Of a stretch of 36,500 bases of DNA, positions 24,083 through 33,829 are shown in pieces; position 1 is the stretch's first letter; each line of letters starts with the position of its first letter. The stretch is from Cristatella mucedo. Taxonomy: Eukaryota; Bryozoa; Phylactolaemata; Cristatellidae. The DNA lies in assembly GCA_009760855.2 (NCBI GenBank), contig WPIO01000013.1, positions 788,501 through 825,000 of the forward strand. Direction: 5' to 3'. A program made the position numbers and the translations under genes. The notes below the pieces were generated by a model. That model did not search any database. It was not told where the DNA came from and was given only the letters and a program-made list of their open reading frames with translations.

Positions 24083-24442
24083 CGGCAGGAATCGCTCTGC
24101 GTTTGACGATCGTTGACGAGATGGTCGTCTTATCTCCTCCTTTCGACGACGAAACAAGCACCACCGAGCATTGAGCCGTCACCGAACCTTGCTGGAGTTT
24201 CAAGGGCACTACGACCGTCCGACGGGTGGGCTGTGGTCGCTCGGCGAAGTCCGATGTTGCGCCGTCGATTGACCATCGTACTTCGGTTATCGACGAGTGC
24301 GCGTCGACCATCAGATCAGAGTACGTGCACTCGGCCACGTGCGGCTCGTCGAGCTCCAGCGCCGACTCCTCGGTCCTGTTCGCGTCGCGATAGAAGGCAA
24401 CGTTGACACCTGCGAAATACGATGGCGCGACTCCGTCGACTT
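24083..24442 (-). CDS. Ig-like domain exon 2
   Basis: This 120-codon exon is phase 1 at both ends. The acceptor has a clean pyrimidine tract (TTTTGTCTTCTCAG|AA) and the donor is consensus (CTGCCG|GTGAGT). Ig landmarks are the cysteine in VAECTYSD, the tryptophan in EVRWSIDG and the F-strand cysteine in VTAQCSVVLV. There is one sequon, NRT, before the first cysteine. A second phase-1 acceptor lies inside the exon (TATTTCGCAG|GT at about 24411) and would shorten the N-terminal linker by about ten residues. The 3' end is followed within 85 bp by the start of the hexamer array, so the whole following intron is repeat-filled. Confidence 0.76.
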
Positions 24443-25436
24443 CTGAGAAGACAAAACTCGGTGCATTGATCAAGCGTTGTCGCAAATGCATTTGGAAACT
24501 TTGAGAGCAATGAGAACAATTCAGCGATGCTTATTTTTTTTCGCCGAGCGCAAGCGGTGCTTTTACGCGATCGGAGAGAAGCACGTAGAAGAGATCGGAA
24601 CCGGAAAAGACCGGAAAAACCGGAATCCGCATGATGAGGCCTGACCTGCTAGCACTGCTCATCGATTGGTGGGATAAGATGAATCGGGACCCACCCTTGT
24701 GCAGGGAAAGCGAAGTCCTGGCGGCTTGCGCTGAGAGCATTCTGTCATTCTGCCCAATGATGAAGAGAAAGTTGTGCTGAGTTTGACGATTGAATCCCGA
24801 TCTCCAAAATTTCGTCGGAGATGATTGTCAACTGCCATAATGCGCATTTTTCCAGCTAACGTCGATGCAAAAAAAGTGAAGTATGGAAGAAATGTTTAAA
24901 AAATAACAGATTCCCACAGCGAAACGCAAAATAGCTTTTCCATTCATGGTGGGTAAGTTTTCAATGCGATGCAACCGCCAATATTATGAATGTGAATGCC
25001 TGAGCAAATCGCTGACAGATAGTATTAAGCATCGTGAACGTATATAGCATATAAGCATCACTCATATCCAAATCGTCATTGCAATTTTTTAGAGATTCTC
25101 CATCGGCTGCTAACGACATAGATATGCCATGGACTTTTTCCAAAAAACCTCTCAAGAGTATTCCTCAGCTCCATATTGGAATGGTGATAGGATACTAGTG
25201 GCAATACACTATCCATGTTTCGCGTTAATAAAAAATAAATAAAAGCAACAGCAAGCACTCATAAAGCACTCAAGAGAGCCTAAGCTCCGTCTCGGTGCTA
25301 TGATTAATCTCAATCTTTGTCCTTTAAAACTCACTGCAATATAACTAATAATCTGCAAATCATGTTGTCATGCTTAGACTGGCAGGCAGAAGCACTCAGG
25401 GATGCCCTCAGGGGCATAGGTTAGTGCGACCCCAGA

Positions 25437-26135
25437 TTATAATAATAATATTGCACTTGATAAAGCGCCCTCAGAGAACTTAATCTCTTTCTAGGCGCTT
25501 TACATTTGCTGCAAAGTGATACGCAATAGAATAGTAAGTAAAATCATGCTTGAAAAACAAACAAAATGAATAACATGGTTAGGGGTTACATGCACTGGGT
25601 CAGCATGCAAATGTGGTTAGTGGCAGCATGAACAGTGTCAGCACGCATAAGCACATCGAGGACGAATCACAAGGACCCACTAAATGCTGTCCTAAATAGG
25701 TATGTTTTTAAGTTTCTTTTAAATGTGGTCAGGTCAGGGGATGTTCTGATGCAGGTCGGGAGGCAGTTCCAGGCTGTGGGAGCATACGAGCTAAATGCAC
25801 GGTCTCCAAAGGATTTAAGGTTTGTACGAGGTATTTCTAGACTGTTGGATTCCGAAAAGCGAGTGGTACGATGCTTTGCCTGATGGGGTAGTATCTCTGA
25901 AAGATAGGCTGGAGCCATAGAATGAAGAGACCTAAAAGTGAGCGACAAAACCTTGAAGTCAATCCGTTGCTTGACTGGTAACCAGTGCAGGTCGGCGAGA
26001 AGTGGAGTAATGTGGCAACTGCGACGCTCACGACAGACAAGCCTAGCTGCAGAGTTATTAGTAATCCTTGTTAGCAGGACCCGAGTTAGTAACACGGGCT
26101 GAATCGTGCATGCACAGTTAAGCACGCACAAAGTG
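25437..26135 (-). mobile_element. L2/CR1-like LINE, family 1, youngest-looking copy
   Basis: The minus-strand frame is open for 154 codons through ADLHWLPVKQRIDFKVLSLT, APAYLSEIL, HRTTRFSES, PTAWNCLPT and SPDLTTFKRNLKTYLF, then a 3' untranslated part and the perfect hairpin AAAGCGCC...GGCGCTTT with an AAT tail at 25439-25450. It is 5'-truncated at about 26135. It lies in the Ig1-Ig2 intron in the same orientation as the gene. Confidence 0.88.
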
Positions 26136-26147
26136 CGCAGAAAAATG

Positions 26148-26278
26148 CTAAGTTCTTTGTTGACTGATGCTCTACACGACTGAGGTCATAGAATTGAATC
26201 CTGCAGTGGGTGATCCTTCATTGTGAGCTGCAACCTGTATTGATAGCCATGAAAGGCTATATTGCCGCTATAAAAATT
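26148..26278 (+). mobile_element. tRNA-derived SINE, group 2
   Basis: ATTGAATCCTGCAGTGGGTGAT and the end TTGCCGCTATAAAAAT match the copy at 32031-32175. The 5' tRNA-like part is worn. Confidence 0.6.
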
Positions 26279-26329
26279 AGTCTGTTAAATCAGCTATTAT
26301 CCCTCCTGCCTTAGCCAAAACATGGGTAG

Positions 26330-27800
26330 TTTCACAGCGTAGAGTGCACAAAGGAAAATGTATTCTGTGTAAGCGACGACTCTGAGAAACTTTAGGATTT
26401 AATCTTTTTCTTAATCTCTTCAAATGAGGAGATGCATTGATTTCCTTCGGGGTGAGTTCCAGAAATTGGGACCATATTCACTGAAGGCGTGGTCTCTAAG
26501 GTATTTTAATGAATTTGGTTAGCAGGGCAACCAATCGACGAGAGCCAGAAGACTGCTCGGTGCCCAGGGGTGGCTGTGATCTGATTTGAACCCTATTCAG
26601 GTAAGGTACGTAGGACAAAGAAAGAAAATAGATCGATCAAAAAGGCTTAATACCAGAATGGGCAGCGGATGCCAGTTTGGTCCACGTATTTAAATCTTTC
26701 AGTTAAGAAGTTCACGATAGACGAGCCTATGCAGAGCTGCAAGTTTTGCACGAACTGTAAGCGTCTTTTCTTGCAGGCAGGAAGACGTGCGACTAGAGAG
26801 TCACGTGAGTCCAGACAAGCTTTCTCGAATGCGTGCATAAGCTATTCCGCTTATCTATGACATCAGCTATGTTATTCCGCATCACGTGGTTGAAATGAGG
26901 CGGAGCTGACTGTGAAGCTGGTGGTCTCATCCAGTGGTCTCATCCCTTGTGGAATAGATCACCTAGTTTCCATACGTAGGCTAAGCGCAGGAGAATCGAT
27001 GGAATGAGCAAATTGGAGGATTACACTTTCCACTTTCTGAGTAGCACTTGATTTTCCCATGATTAAAGATTGGTTTCACCGTCATTCAATCCGAAAAGTG
27101 TGATTCCATCCAGGAGCAGACAGCATCAGCAATTGAGCATAGAGATTTGGATAGTCTGAAAGGCAGCGAGGAAGTATATAATTAAAAAAGAATAGAAGCC
27201 CGAGTATCACTATTTTTCGCATGCCTAACAAATACTAAAGCAAGCTTAAGTTGTGCATTGCGAGTACATTGACTTGAAACGAGAGTATAAACTGTAAAAA
27301 AGAAAAGGTCATTAAATGAATCCTTAGGGGCACCTCATAATTCAAAGGTGATCATTTGGGTGATCTTTTCCTTTTGAAATTCACTCTCTGAATTCACCCA
27401 TTGAGATAAAACCTTAGCCATCGCCGTGCTGGTTTAGCTCAGTGGTTAAGGGCTCACTTCAACCAAGGTCAATGTTAATGTATTTGATGACGAGATTGTG
27501 GGGTCGAGCCCGGTAGCATATGTGAAGCAGCTAAATATATATTAAGTCATCTATCTTCTGTCGCCCTCTTAGGTTGCTATGCGAATTAATTGTGATAATT
27601 TTTTTTTAATGTTATAGCAACTCAGTACCAGTGATGCCTAGGCGAGAAAACGGGTGCTGTGGGATTATTTCACGATCAAAAGTAGCAAACGCTGCCGAAA
27701 TATCTAAAAGAGCTAGTAGCAGAGAGACTCGGCCTAATTCAGCATCCCTGAGAACGCTATTGTGCAGTCCCCTCAACAGTGGTGACTCTGTGGAGAGATC
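26330..27800 (-). mobile_element. LINE RT copy, third group, split by a SINE
   Basis: From 27800 down: RT motif A LLALLDISAAFATFD, then the SINE at 27425-27600, then a thumb region (WMES..., MGKSSATQKVESVI), then LDSRDSLVARLPACKKRRLQ with FVQNLQL near 26750, and finally a decayed C-terminal region. The catalytic Asp of motif A is preserved but many stops break the frame. The YADD box was not found. Confidence 0.65.
27425..27600 (+). mobile_element. tRNA-derived SINE, group 1-like, inside a LINE
   Basis: The A-box-like TTTAGCTCAGTGGTTAAGG and the B-box-like GGGGTCGAGCCC are on the plus strand, followed by GCATATGTGAAGC as in the group-1 copies. An internal stretch is expanded. It splits the reverse-transcriptase region of the LINE at 26330-27800. 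Confidence 0.65.
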
Positions 27801-27931
27801 GACTGTAAAACCTTACTAAAACTTTATTTCTAGGCGCTAAATTTAAATAACAAAGTTCAAATGGTCTGTAACTAATATTGTTTACGATTCTTCGATAGGA
27901 ATGGAAATAGAAATAGGCATAAAATACTTAC

Positions 27932-28065
27932 CTTGTAAGATGTAGGTAGTATCGTCTTCTCAGCGAGCGAAGTAGCAACAGCTTCTTCGAACGATGAAGC
28001 AGACAGAGGAGAGCGAGGGGCCGTGGACAGAATTACCGCATTAGTTACGCAGGGCAGCAGTAAAT
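27932..28065 (-). other. Candidate 134-nt cassette exon inside the Ig1-Ig2 intron
   Basis: The stretch is bordered by a good minus-strand acceptor (CTTTCTTTTGAGCTGCCCAG) and a perfect donor (ACAAG|GTAAGTA). It is open in the frame set by phase 1 at the left border but ends in phase 0, since 134 is not divisible by three. Inclusion between Ig exons 1 and 2 would shift the frame and reach a stop near 24316. It could be a poison or regulatory exon, an exon of another transcript, or a chance pair of splice motifs. Confidence 0.3.
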
Positions 28066-28089
28066 CTGGGCAGCTCAAAAGAAAGACAT

Positions 28090-28750
28090 TATTTAGGACG
28101 GGGGTCGGGAAGGCTAGCGATTCTTCTTAGACAGGGACGTAAGCTTAACGACAAGGGCGCCAGGGGCACGCTCGGAGGTGGACATCTTGCAGCGGCGGCG
28201 GCGTGAATTCGAGGTCGCGAGGCACTGATTGGCAGGCTGCCAATGCTGCCAGCTAGCCGACTAGCCGCTGCGACTCTTTCGTCACATCCGGACACTTGCG
28301 AATGGACGCCGGCGAATCAGCTTTTCTCTTTCGCGTCTCTAAGCTGAGCCGAGTTTTCAGCAGCAGTTGACGAAGCCTGAACGGAAGTGTGCCAGAACCG
28401 CGCATGTTGGAGGAAACTGTCAAGTAATCGCCGCAGTGCGATTTCAGGGATGCGCCACCCGCGAACACTTGCGCCCGTTATTAAAACGTATCAGACGAGC
28501 GTGCAGGTTTGAGGACCCTGACGTTCTTGTCAGTTCGAACGCAGTCGTCGCGTCATTGGCTCCTGGAAAACGCGAGCCCAATCAATCTATTAGCTAAGTG
28601 CGCCTCGTGCCATCCAAGCGTTGAAGCCTCGCATTTAATCCCGAGTATCGGTCGAGTACTTGCAGCCCCGAAATGCCCAGCCCCCTTTTCCGGCCCAGCA
28701 CCGAGCTCGCTGCCCCCCCCCGCTCGACCAGCGTCGGCGGCGGCGGCCTC
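28090..28750. other. GC- and CpG-rich stretch next to Ig exon 1
   Basis: This part of the intron is clearly richer in G, C and CpG than the surrounding introns, with runs such as GCGGCGGCGGCG and CCCCCCCCGCTCG. Several overlapping short ORFs occur on both strands but none looks like a known protein. It could hold a promoter, a lost exon or a CpG cluster. Confidence 0.4.
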
Positions 28751-28752
28751 AC

Positions 28753-29064
28753 CGTAGCGAGATGACGGATAGACGCTGGCTTCTTCTTGGTAGCCATTGG
28801 CGTGCAGACGTACTCTGCACGACATGCGAGCCGCCCTGGCGGCCTCGAGGATCGGCAGAGCGAGCTGCGAGATGTAGCTGTACTCCTGGTACCTGTGCGA
28901 GCTCGCCTGCGGCAGCTTTGGCGCTGTGCCAGCGGCGGAAGCGGCATCGGTCGCCTCTGCGCTCCAGACGACGGAACCCTCGGCTGTAGACCTCCAAGTG
29001 CAGTTGTATCTCACTATTTGCTCACTCGCCGAAAGATCTTCGGTGATTTTCAGGTTCGATATGG
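28753..29064 (-). CDS. Ig-like domain exon 1
   Basis: This 104-codon exon is phase 1 at both ends. The acceptor is CGTTACGATTGCAG|CC and the donor CTACG|GTGAGG. The protein shows the Ig core: B-strand cysteine in VRYNCTW, a tryptophan twelve residues later in SVVW, and an F-strand cysteine in ARMSCRVRL. NCT at the first cysteine is an N-glycosylation sequon. The region is GC-rich and alanine-rich compared with the AT-rich introns. Spliced on, the last codon (G plus AA of the next exon) reads Glu, giving SSRY-E-VDGVAP with no frame break. Its exact Ig set (V, C2 or I) cannot be told by eye. The domain is short, so it is unlikely to be V-set with full C' and C'' strands. Confidence 0.74.
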
Positions 29065-29163
29065 CTGCAATCGTAACGGGCAGACGCTGGCGACTTCATT
29101 TCGTTGCCCATTCCGCTCAGCGAACACGACGGGAATTACACCAGCTATTAAAACAGGTTTAAC

Positions 29164-29407
29164 CTTTGACGTTGCTCCGACGTGTATTAGTTAATATGCT
29201 TTCCTTCCGGTCACGCCCGATAGTTACGCACAGCAACCAAAATAAAACGCAAGCTGCGATACAGAAAATGAAGGTCCAAGCCTTAACTAATCTAGCCCTG
29301 TGCTTACGGTTAAAGATTTTAGCTTCGGTGTAACTAAAAATGTAGTTCCACCGTCGGTAAAGTGGCCCAGCCATTGCCATATGGCACCCGTAGTTTGCCA
29401 ACTGCAT
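29164..29407 (-). CDS. Candidate first coding exon with hydrophobic signal/anchor segment
   Basis: The ATG at 29407 opens an 81-codon exon, with an in-frame TAG about ten codons upstream. Residues 34-42 are basic (NRKHRARLVK) and are followed by a roughly 21-residue hydrophobic stretch at residues 43-63 (core FIFCIAACVLFWLLCV), then charged residues. The positive charge before the span predicts N-inside, C-outside, which would put the Ig domains outside the cell. The hydrophobic stretch could be a late-placed signal peptide or an uncleaved anchor, giving a protein with two spans. The donor is AAAG|GTTAAA in phase 1, matching the next acceptor across a 99-bp intron; T at +3 makes it weak. A stronger phase-1 donor inside the exon (C|GTAAGC, near residue 33) would remove the hydrophobic segment. 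A different, distant signal exon is the main alternative. Confidence 0.42.
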
Positions 29408-29463
29408 TAAGCGGCCCGTTTTAATTGTTAATACCTACTGCTCAGTGGCCATCCGTCAGCTAG

Positions 29464-29501
29464 CCAATGGTCAATTGAAGAGCAGTTGTTTTCGGTATAA
29501 A
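29464..29501. promoter_or_regulatory. CCAAT and TATA-like motifs upstream of the first exon
   Basis: CCAATGG at 29464-29470 and TATAAA at 29496-29501 (TTTATA on the minus strand) lie 57-95 bp upstream of the candidate start ATG. The TATA motif fits the plus strand better than the minus strand. Chance occurrence is quite possible. Confidence 0.18.
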
Positions 29502-29509
29502 GTCTCTTC

Positions 29510-30489
<980 letters not shown>

Positions 30490-31040
30490 TACTGTGCGTA
30501 TGCTTCAAAGGAAGAATTTCAGTATATAAAGTGACAACTAGCACAATTTCTGTACACATAAGCACACTAAGAACAATTCACAAGAATCCAACATATGCGG
30601 ACAGTAATAAGTGCGTGGTTAGCTCCTTTTTAAATGTCAGACATTCAGGTGATGTCGTGACTCCAGTCAAGAGTGAATTCCAGACTTTGGGGGCGTACAA
30701 ACTTAAAGCGCGGTTTCCATGTGATGTTAAGGTTATTTCGAGGCAGAGAAAAATTATTTGAGTCACACAAACCTGCGATACGACGCCTAGCCTGATTGGA
30801 ACGTAGTTCTGAGAGGTAGGCTAGAGCAAGAAAATTAGGGAACCTAAATGTAGCAAATGTAAGCTGCCTAAAAAGAGATTGAGTTCTCAGACGGCACTAT
30901 ATCAAATGTATTATTTTTATTATTAAAGCTAAGTGACATCACTTTGAAGTCAATGCGCCTCGCGATTGGGGAGCCAATTCAGGTCAGAGATGCGGTGTAG
31001 CGTGGATATTGCGACGCTCGCCACGGACAATTGCCATAGA
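30490..31040 (-). mobile_element. Family-1 LINE C-terminal region, decayed
   Basis: The minus strand gives the HWLP-type region near 30980, the AYLSEL region near 30815, then RALSLYAPKVWNSL and CLTFKKELTTHLL near 30600. A plus-strand family-1 3' end is nested at 30846-30925. Confidence 0.75.
30846..30925 (+). mobile_element. Family-1 LINE 3' end nested in an opposite-strand LINE
   Basis: GAGATTGAGTTCTCAGACGG and ATCAAATGTATTATTTTTAT lie inside the minus-strand copy, which continues on both sides. Confidence 0.7.
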
Positions 31041-31615
31041 TGTAAAATTAGTGGAAGTACGCGAGCTATTCACCGATCAAAATGGCGGCCACGGCATACC
31101 TCAGTTTTTGGGTATAGAGGCCCCGTTCAACTTGGTTCCAGCCTACCTGTCAGATCTACTCCCCCACCAGGCCAAGCATCGTGCCACCCTCTTTTCGAAA
31201 ACTAGCTGTTTACCTCGTAAAACAAACCTCAAATTGTCTCGAGACCGTACAATTAGTTCATATGCTTCCAAAGCCTGAAGCTCACTCCCTAGTTGTGTCA
31301 CAACATCCCCTGACTTGACCACATTTAAAAAGAAATTAAAAACGCACCTATTTGTGACAGCATTTAGTGGGTCCCTGTCGTTCGTCCTTTATGTGCTTAT
31401 GCGTGCTGACACTGTGCATGCTGCCACTAACCATTCTTGCATGCAGACCCTGTGCATGTCACCCGTAACCATGTTATTCATGCTGTTTATCAAGCATGAT
31501 ATTACTCACCATTCAATCGCGTTTCCCTTTGCATCAAATGTAAAGCACCCAGAAAGAGATTTAGTTCTCTGAGGGCGCTTTATCAAGTGCATCATTATTA
31601 TTATTATCATCATTA
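31040..31615 (+). mobile_element. Family-1 LINE 3' part
   Basis: The translation has LVPAYLSDLLPHQAKHRATL and SPDLTTFKKKLKTHLFVTAF, then the 3' untranslated part, the terminal hairpin and (ATT)n at about 31596-31612. One stop occurs at the WNSLP box. It sits head-to-head with the copy at 30490-31040. Confidence 0.82.
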
Positions 31616-32030
31616 TTTTTATCAGGAATAGGATTATTCAAAAAGTGGGGAGGTGGCGAGAATATTAACAATAAATTTTTCCCAACTCATGCTTGAGACA
31701 AATGCACCTTAATCTGAACGCTTTACAACTAGCTGACAGCATCCAAAACTAATAGTTCGTGACATGCATGTTATGTAATAGTTCGTGACATGCATAGTGT
31801 CGTACGTAAAGCAGCCTAAAGCAGCAATTATCTTGCTTTACGGCCAGCATAGAAAAGTACACCGGACAACAGCCACAGCCTCCGGTTAGTATGACTCCTG
31901 GCTAGTAACACGCACTAGATCCTGCTAGGGTGAGCTGGAAAGCTCAAGTAAAATCTCTAAAGAAAAAGTCACGGAAAGAAGGCAGAGTTGAGCAGAATTG
32001 AGACGACTTTCGCTGATACTCGAACATGTA
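31616..32030. other. No recognisable gene
   Basis: Holds only the 26-bp duplication at 31751. Confidence 0.5.
31751..31796. repeat. 26-bp tandem duplication
   Basis: AATAGTTCGTGACATGCAT occurs at 31751-31769 and 31777-31795, so the period is 26 bp. The copies are identical, hence recent. Confidence 0.85.
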
Positions 32031-32175
32031 AAGGGACGGTGATAGCCCAAGAGGTAAAGAGCCCGCTCTTCGAAACTGAGGTCGTGGGTGCGAATCCTGC
32101 AGTGGGCGATATTGTATTGCCAAATGCAAGCAGTGGCTACAGCCCTTATCAGGGCCCTTCTGCCGCTACATAAAT
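32031..32175 (+). mobile_element. tRNA-derived SINE, group 2
   Basis: The A-box-like TAGCCCAAGAGGTAAAGAG and the B-box-like GGTGCGAATCC are followed by a body ending in TGCCGCTACATAAA. This is the clearest group-2 copy. Confidence 0.68.
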
Positions 32176-32779
32176 GAGGCCGTTTAAATGGCTACATCAA
32201 AGTCGTTGCACGTGGAGACACATGCTGGAAGCCGATTCTAGGCAGCTTTTGGTGCATAAGACGCGAATAACCGATGCGCAAAACATTTCTACTTGGTGCG
32301 AGGAACGGCGAGAAGATTGGAAACCGAGAATTTGGCGGCAGGGGAGAATTCTGCAGGAGCGACGAGGTCGAATAGGTAACAAATAATAATAATGATAATA
32401 ATAGGGAGCGAGCGACTGAAGCAACCTGCTAGCCAGATATAGAGGATCGGAAGTCGATCGATTTGGTTCTCGATAGGGACTGATCGAAGCCCAGAGAAAG
32501 GCGGAGTAATACGGGTATCACGTGATTCGGGTAGGTGCACGACCGATGAACAATGGCTACCGGACGAGCCGCCTCTTCGCCGCTTTGTACTAGTCGAATA
32601 CGAGCAAGTGTCCCGTATAGAACGTAATCACGGCACTACGGACGCGACGACATCACGAGCACGTGACTGGGTGGGCTGCCAACAGACGAGGCGGACTGCC
32701 ACCCTTGGCTGGCGCGGTCTAAGCTGATAATGTATCTGCGCCCATCTCATCTGCTGAGCTGAATGCGTAGTATTTTTCT

Positions 32780-33264
32780 CTAAATTTCCTCTACCACATC
32801 TCCCTTGTTAATATTACAAGGCCCTAAAACAATCGCATACGGCGTGAATGTTTTTTCTTGCACAATCAAAAGCTGATTCCAGTCACTGAGACGCCGCTTG
32901 CATGCACCAGACTTACAAGGATTTTGCAGTCGTCCCTTGATAGTGCTGATAGTAAAATTTGAATGAGTGTTGAGCTCGCAACCATATAGCGGCGTCTGCT
33001 TTTGATGCCACGAGTAGTTTGCTACGGTGAGCTCATACATGTAATTCTTCTCCAAGCTTGGCCCAAAAGATATCCGCATTGCATCGAAATAAACAGTCAG
33101 CGTGAGAAAAAGTGTAGCGCTTGAAATCGCACAAGCTACTTGAGTCACTTTGGAAATCATTATTTTGACGGTTATCACATGTTCTTGACCTGGATCTAAA
33201 AGAATGAAGCCAAAGCTGGCCATTTGCAGCTGTCTATCCAAGCTCAAATTGACAAAAGTCTTAG
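32780..33264 (-). CDS. Unrecognised exon with hydrophobic segment, ending in TAG
   Basis: A very good acceptor (TATTTTTAATTTTCTGCAG|CT) opens a 161-codon frame in phase 1 that runs to TAG at 32782-32780. The protein has a hydrophobic stretch (VACAISSATLFLTLTVYF), then a cysteine-bearing region with CELN, NPCKSGACKR and LGPCN, and sequons NYS and NFT. Two readings are possible. As a last exon, the hydrophobic stretch is the membrane span of the second Ig gene. If translation starts at the internal Met of MISKVTQ, the stretch is a signal peptide and the rest is secreted. The sequons after the stretch favour the second reading. I do not recognise the family. Confidence 0.35.
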
Positions 33265-33309
33265 CTGCAGAAAATTAAAAATATGCGGCGACATTATTTT
33301 AAAGTCGAA

Positions 33310-33420
33310 CCGCAGCTTAGGAGATTGCAAATTCGCCTGCAGCAGGACTCAAACCCACGACCTGAGACATGAGTTTCAAGCAGACTACGCCTAGGCCAAG
33401 ACCAAGTAGCTAGTTCATAA
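33310..33420 (-). mobile_element. tRNA-derived SINE fragment
   Basis: The minus strand has GGTCGTGGGTTTGAGTCC (B box) preceded by a tRNA-like TGGCCTAGGCGTAGTC. No LINE-like tail is seen. Confidence 0.5.
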
Positions 33421-33718
33421 TTTAGAAAATAAGTCGTGGCAATAACAATAACCGTGTCAGCACGTGCACCTTAAGTTTCATGAATATGCAAAATTATTTT
33501 GTATATTTCTCTGATCCATGACCTCTCTTAACTAGTTAGACCAAATTTTGTGTGAATTTTAATTGCTCTTTCATTTTCTTATATTCCTGAGATTATAATT
33601 AAAGGCATTCATTTTTAAAGAATCAAGCTACAATTGCTTCCGTTTGAAATTACTGCAAGGTATTTAAATTGCCGAGTGAAAGTAAGATTTTCTATTCATG
33701 TAGACTGATTCAACTTAC

Positions 33719-33829
33719 TCAAAGACACTTCCTTAAATGTAGTATGTGTCTTTCTATTCGGCGGCATAATTACTTCTGCTATGCACACTAGCATGAGCGA
33801 CATAGGCTTTGAAGATTCCAGCAAAATGT
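33719..33829 (-). CDS. Possible half-Ig exon of the second Ig gene
   Basis: This 111-bp open segment lies between an acceptor (CTATAGCATCGCAG|AC) and a consensus donor (TTTGA|GTAAGTTG), phase 1 at both ends. It contains a strand-like stretch ending in cysteine (KPMSLMLVCIAE) that resembles an Ig B strand. It follows the Ig-like exon at 34832 in the same phase: joining gives SVK-D-ILLE. Upstream acceptors in the same phase would lengthen it. No tryptophan partner is visible, so the domain call is tentative. Confidence 0.25.

Larger units (their letters stand above)
16922..29407 (-). other. Gene model: three-Ig-domain membrane protein
   Basis: Five minus-strand exons join into one frame: 29407-29164, 29064-28753, 24442-24083, 20988-20656 and 17229-16922. 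They encode about 518 residues: cytosolic-type basic start, hydrophobic segment, three Ig-like domains, a membrane span and a short basic tail. Seen directly: canonical GT/AG at all four introns, all four junctions in phase 1, and Ig exon lengths of 312, 360 and 333 bp, each divisible by three. Known for the class: phase-1 symmetric one-domain exons are typical of cell-surface Ig proteins. Inferred: it is a plasma-membrane receptor or adhesion protein. Introns measure about 99, 4310, 3094 and 3426 bp. The first exon is the least certain part, and extra or alternative exons cannot be excluded. No orthologue is recognised. Confidence 0.68.

Noticed and set aside
20705-24174. Open frames of over 1,000 codons on both strands (poly-Gly, Pro, Ala-Val, Arg-Trp, Arg-His, Thr-Ala)
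   Set aside because: They arise because the GGCGGT unit has no stop codon in any of six frames. The array lies between a good donor and a good acceptor, so I treat it as intron.
24531-25258. Short minus-strand frames with hydrophobic starts as exons
   Set aside because: They lie within the Ig1-Ig2 intron, have no paired splice borders in phase 1 and no domain pattern.
27425-27515. Functional tRNA gene
   Set aside because: A- and B-box-like sites are present but no cloverleaf or acceptor stem pairs, and the body continues into a SINE-type tail.
32780-33247. Protease-associated (PA) domain of a membrane RING ligase
   Set aside because: The stretch THSNFT resembles part of that family, but the following conserved blocks are absent and no RING domain is seen.
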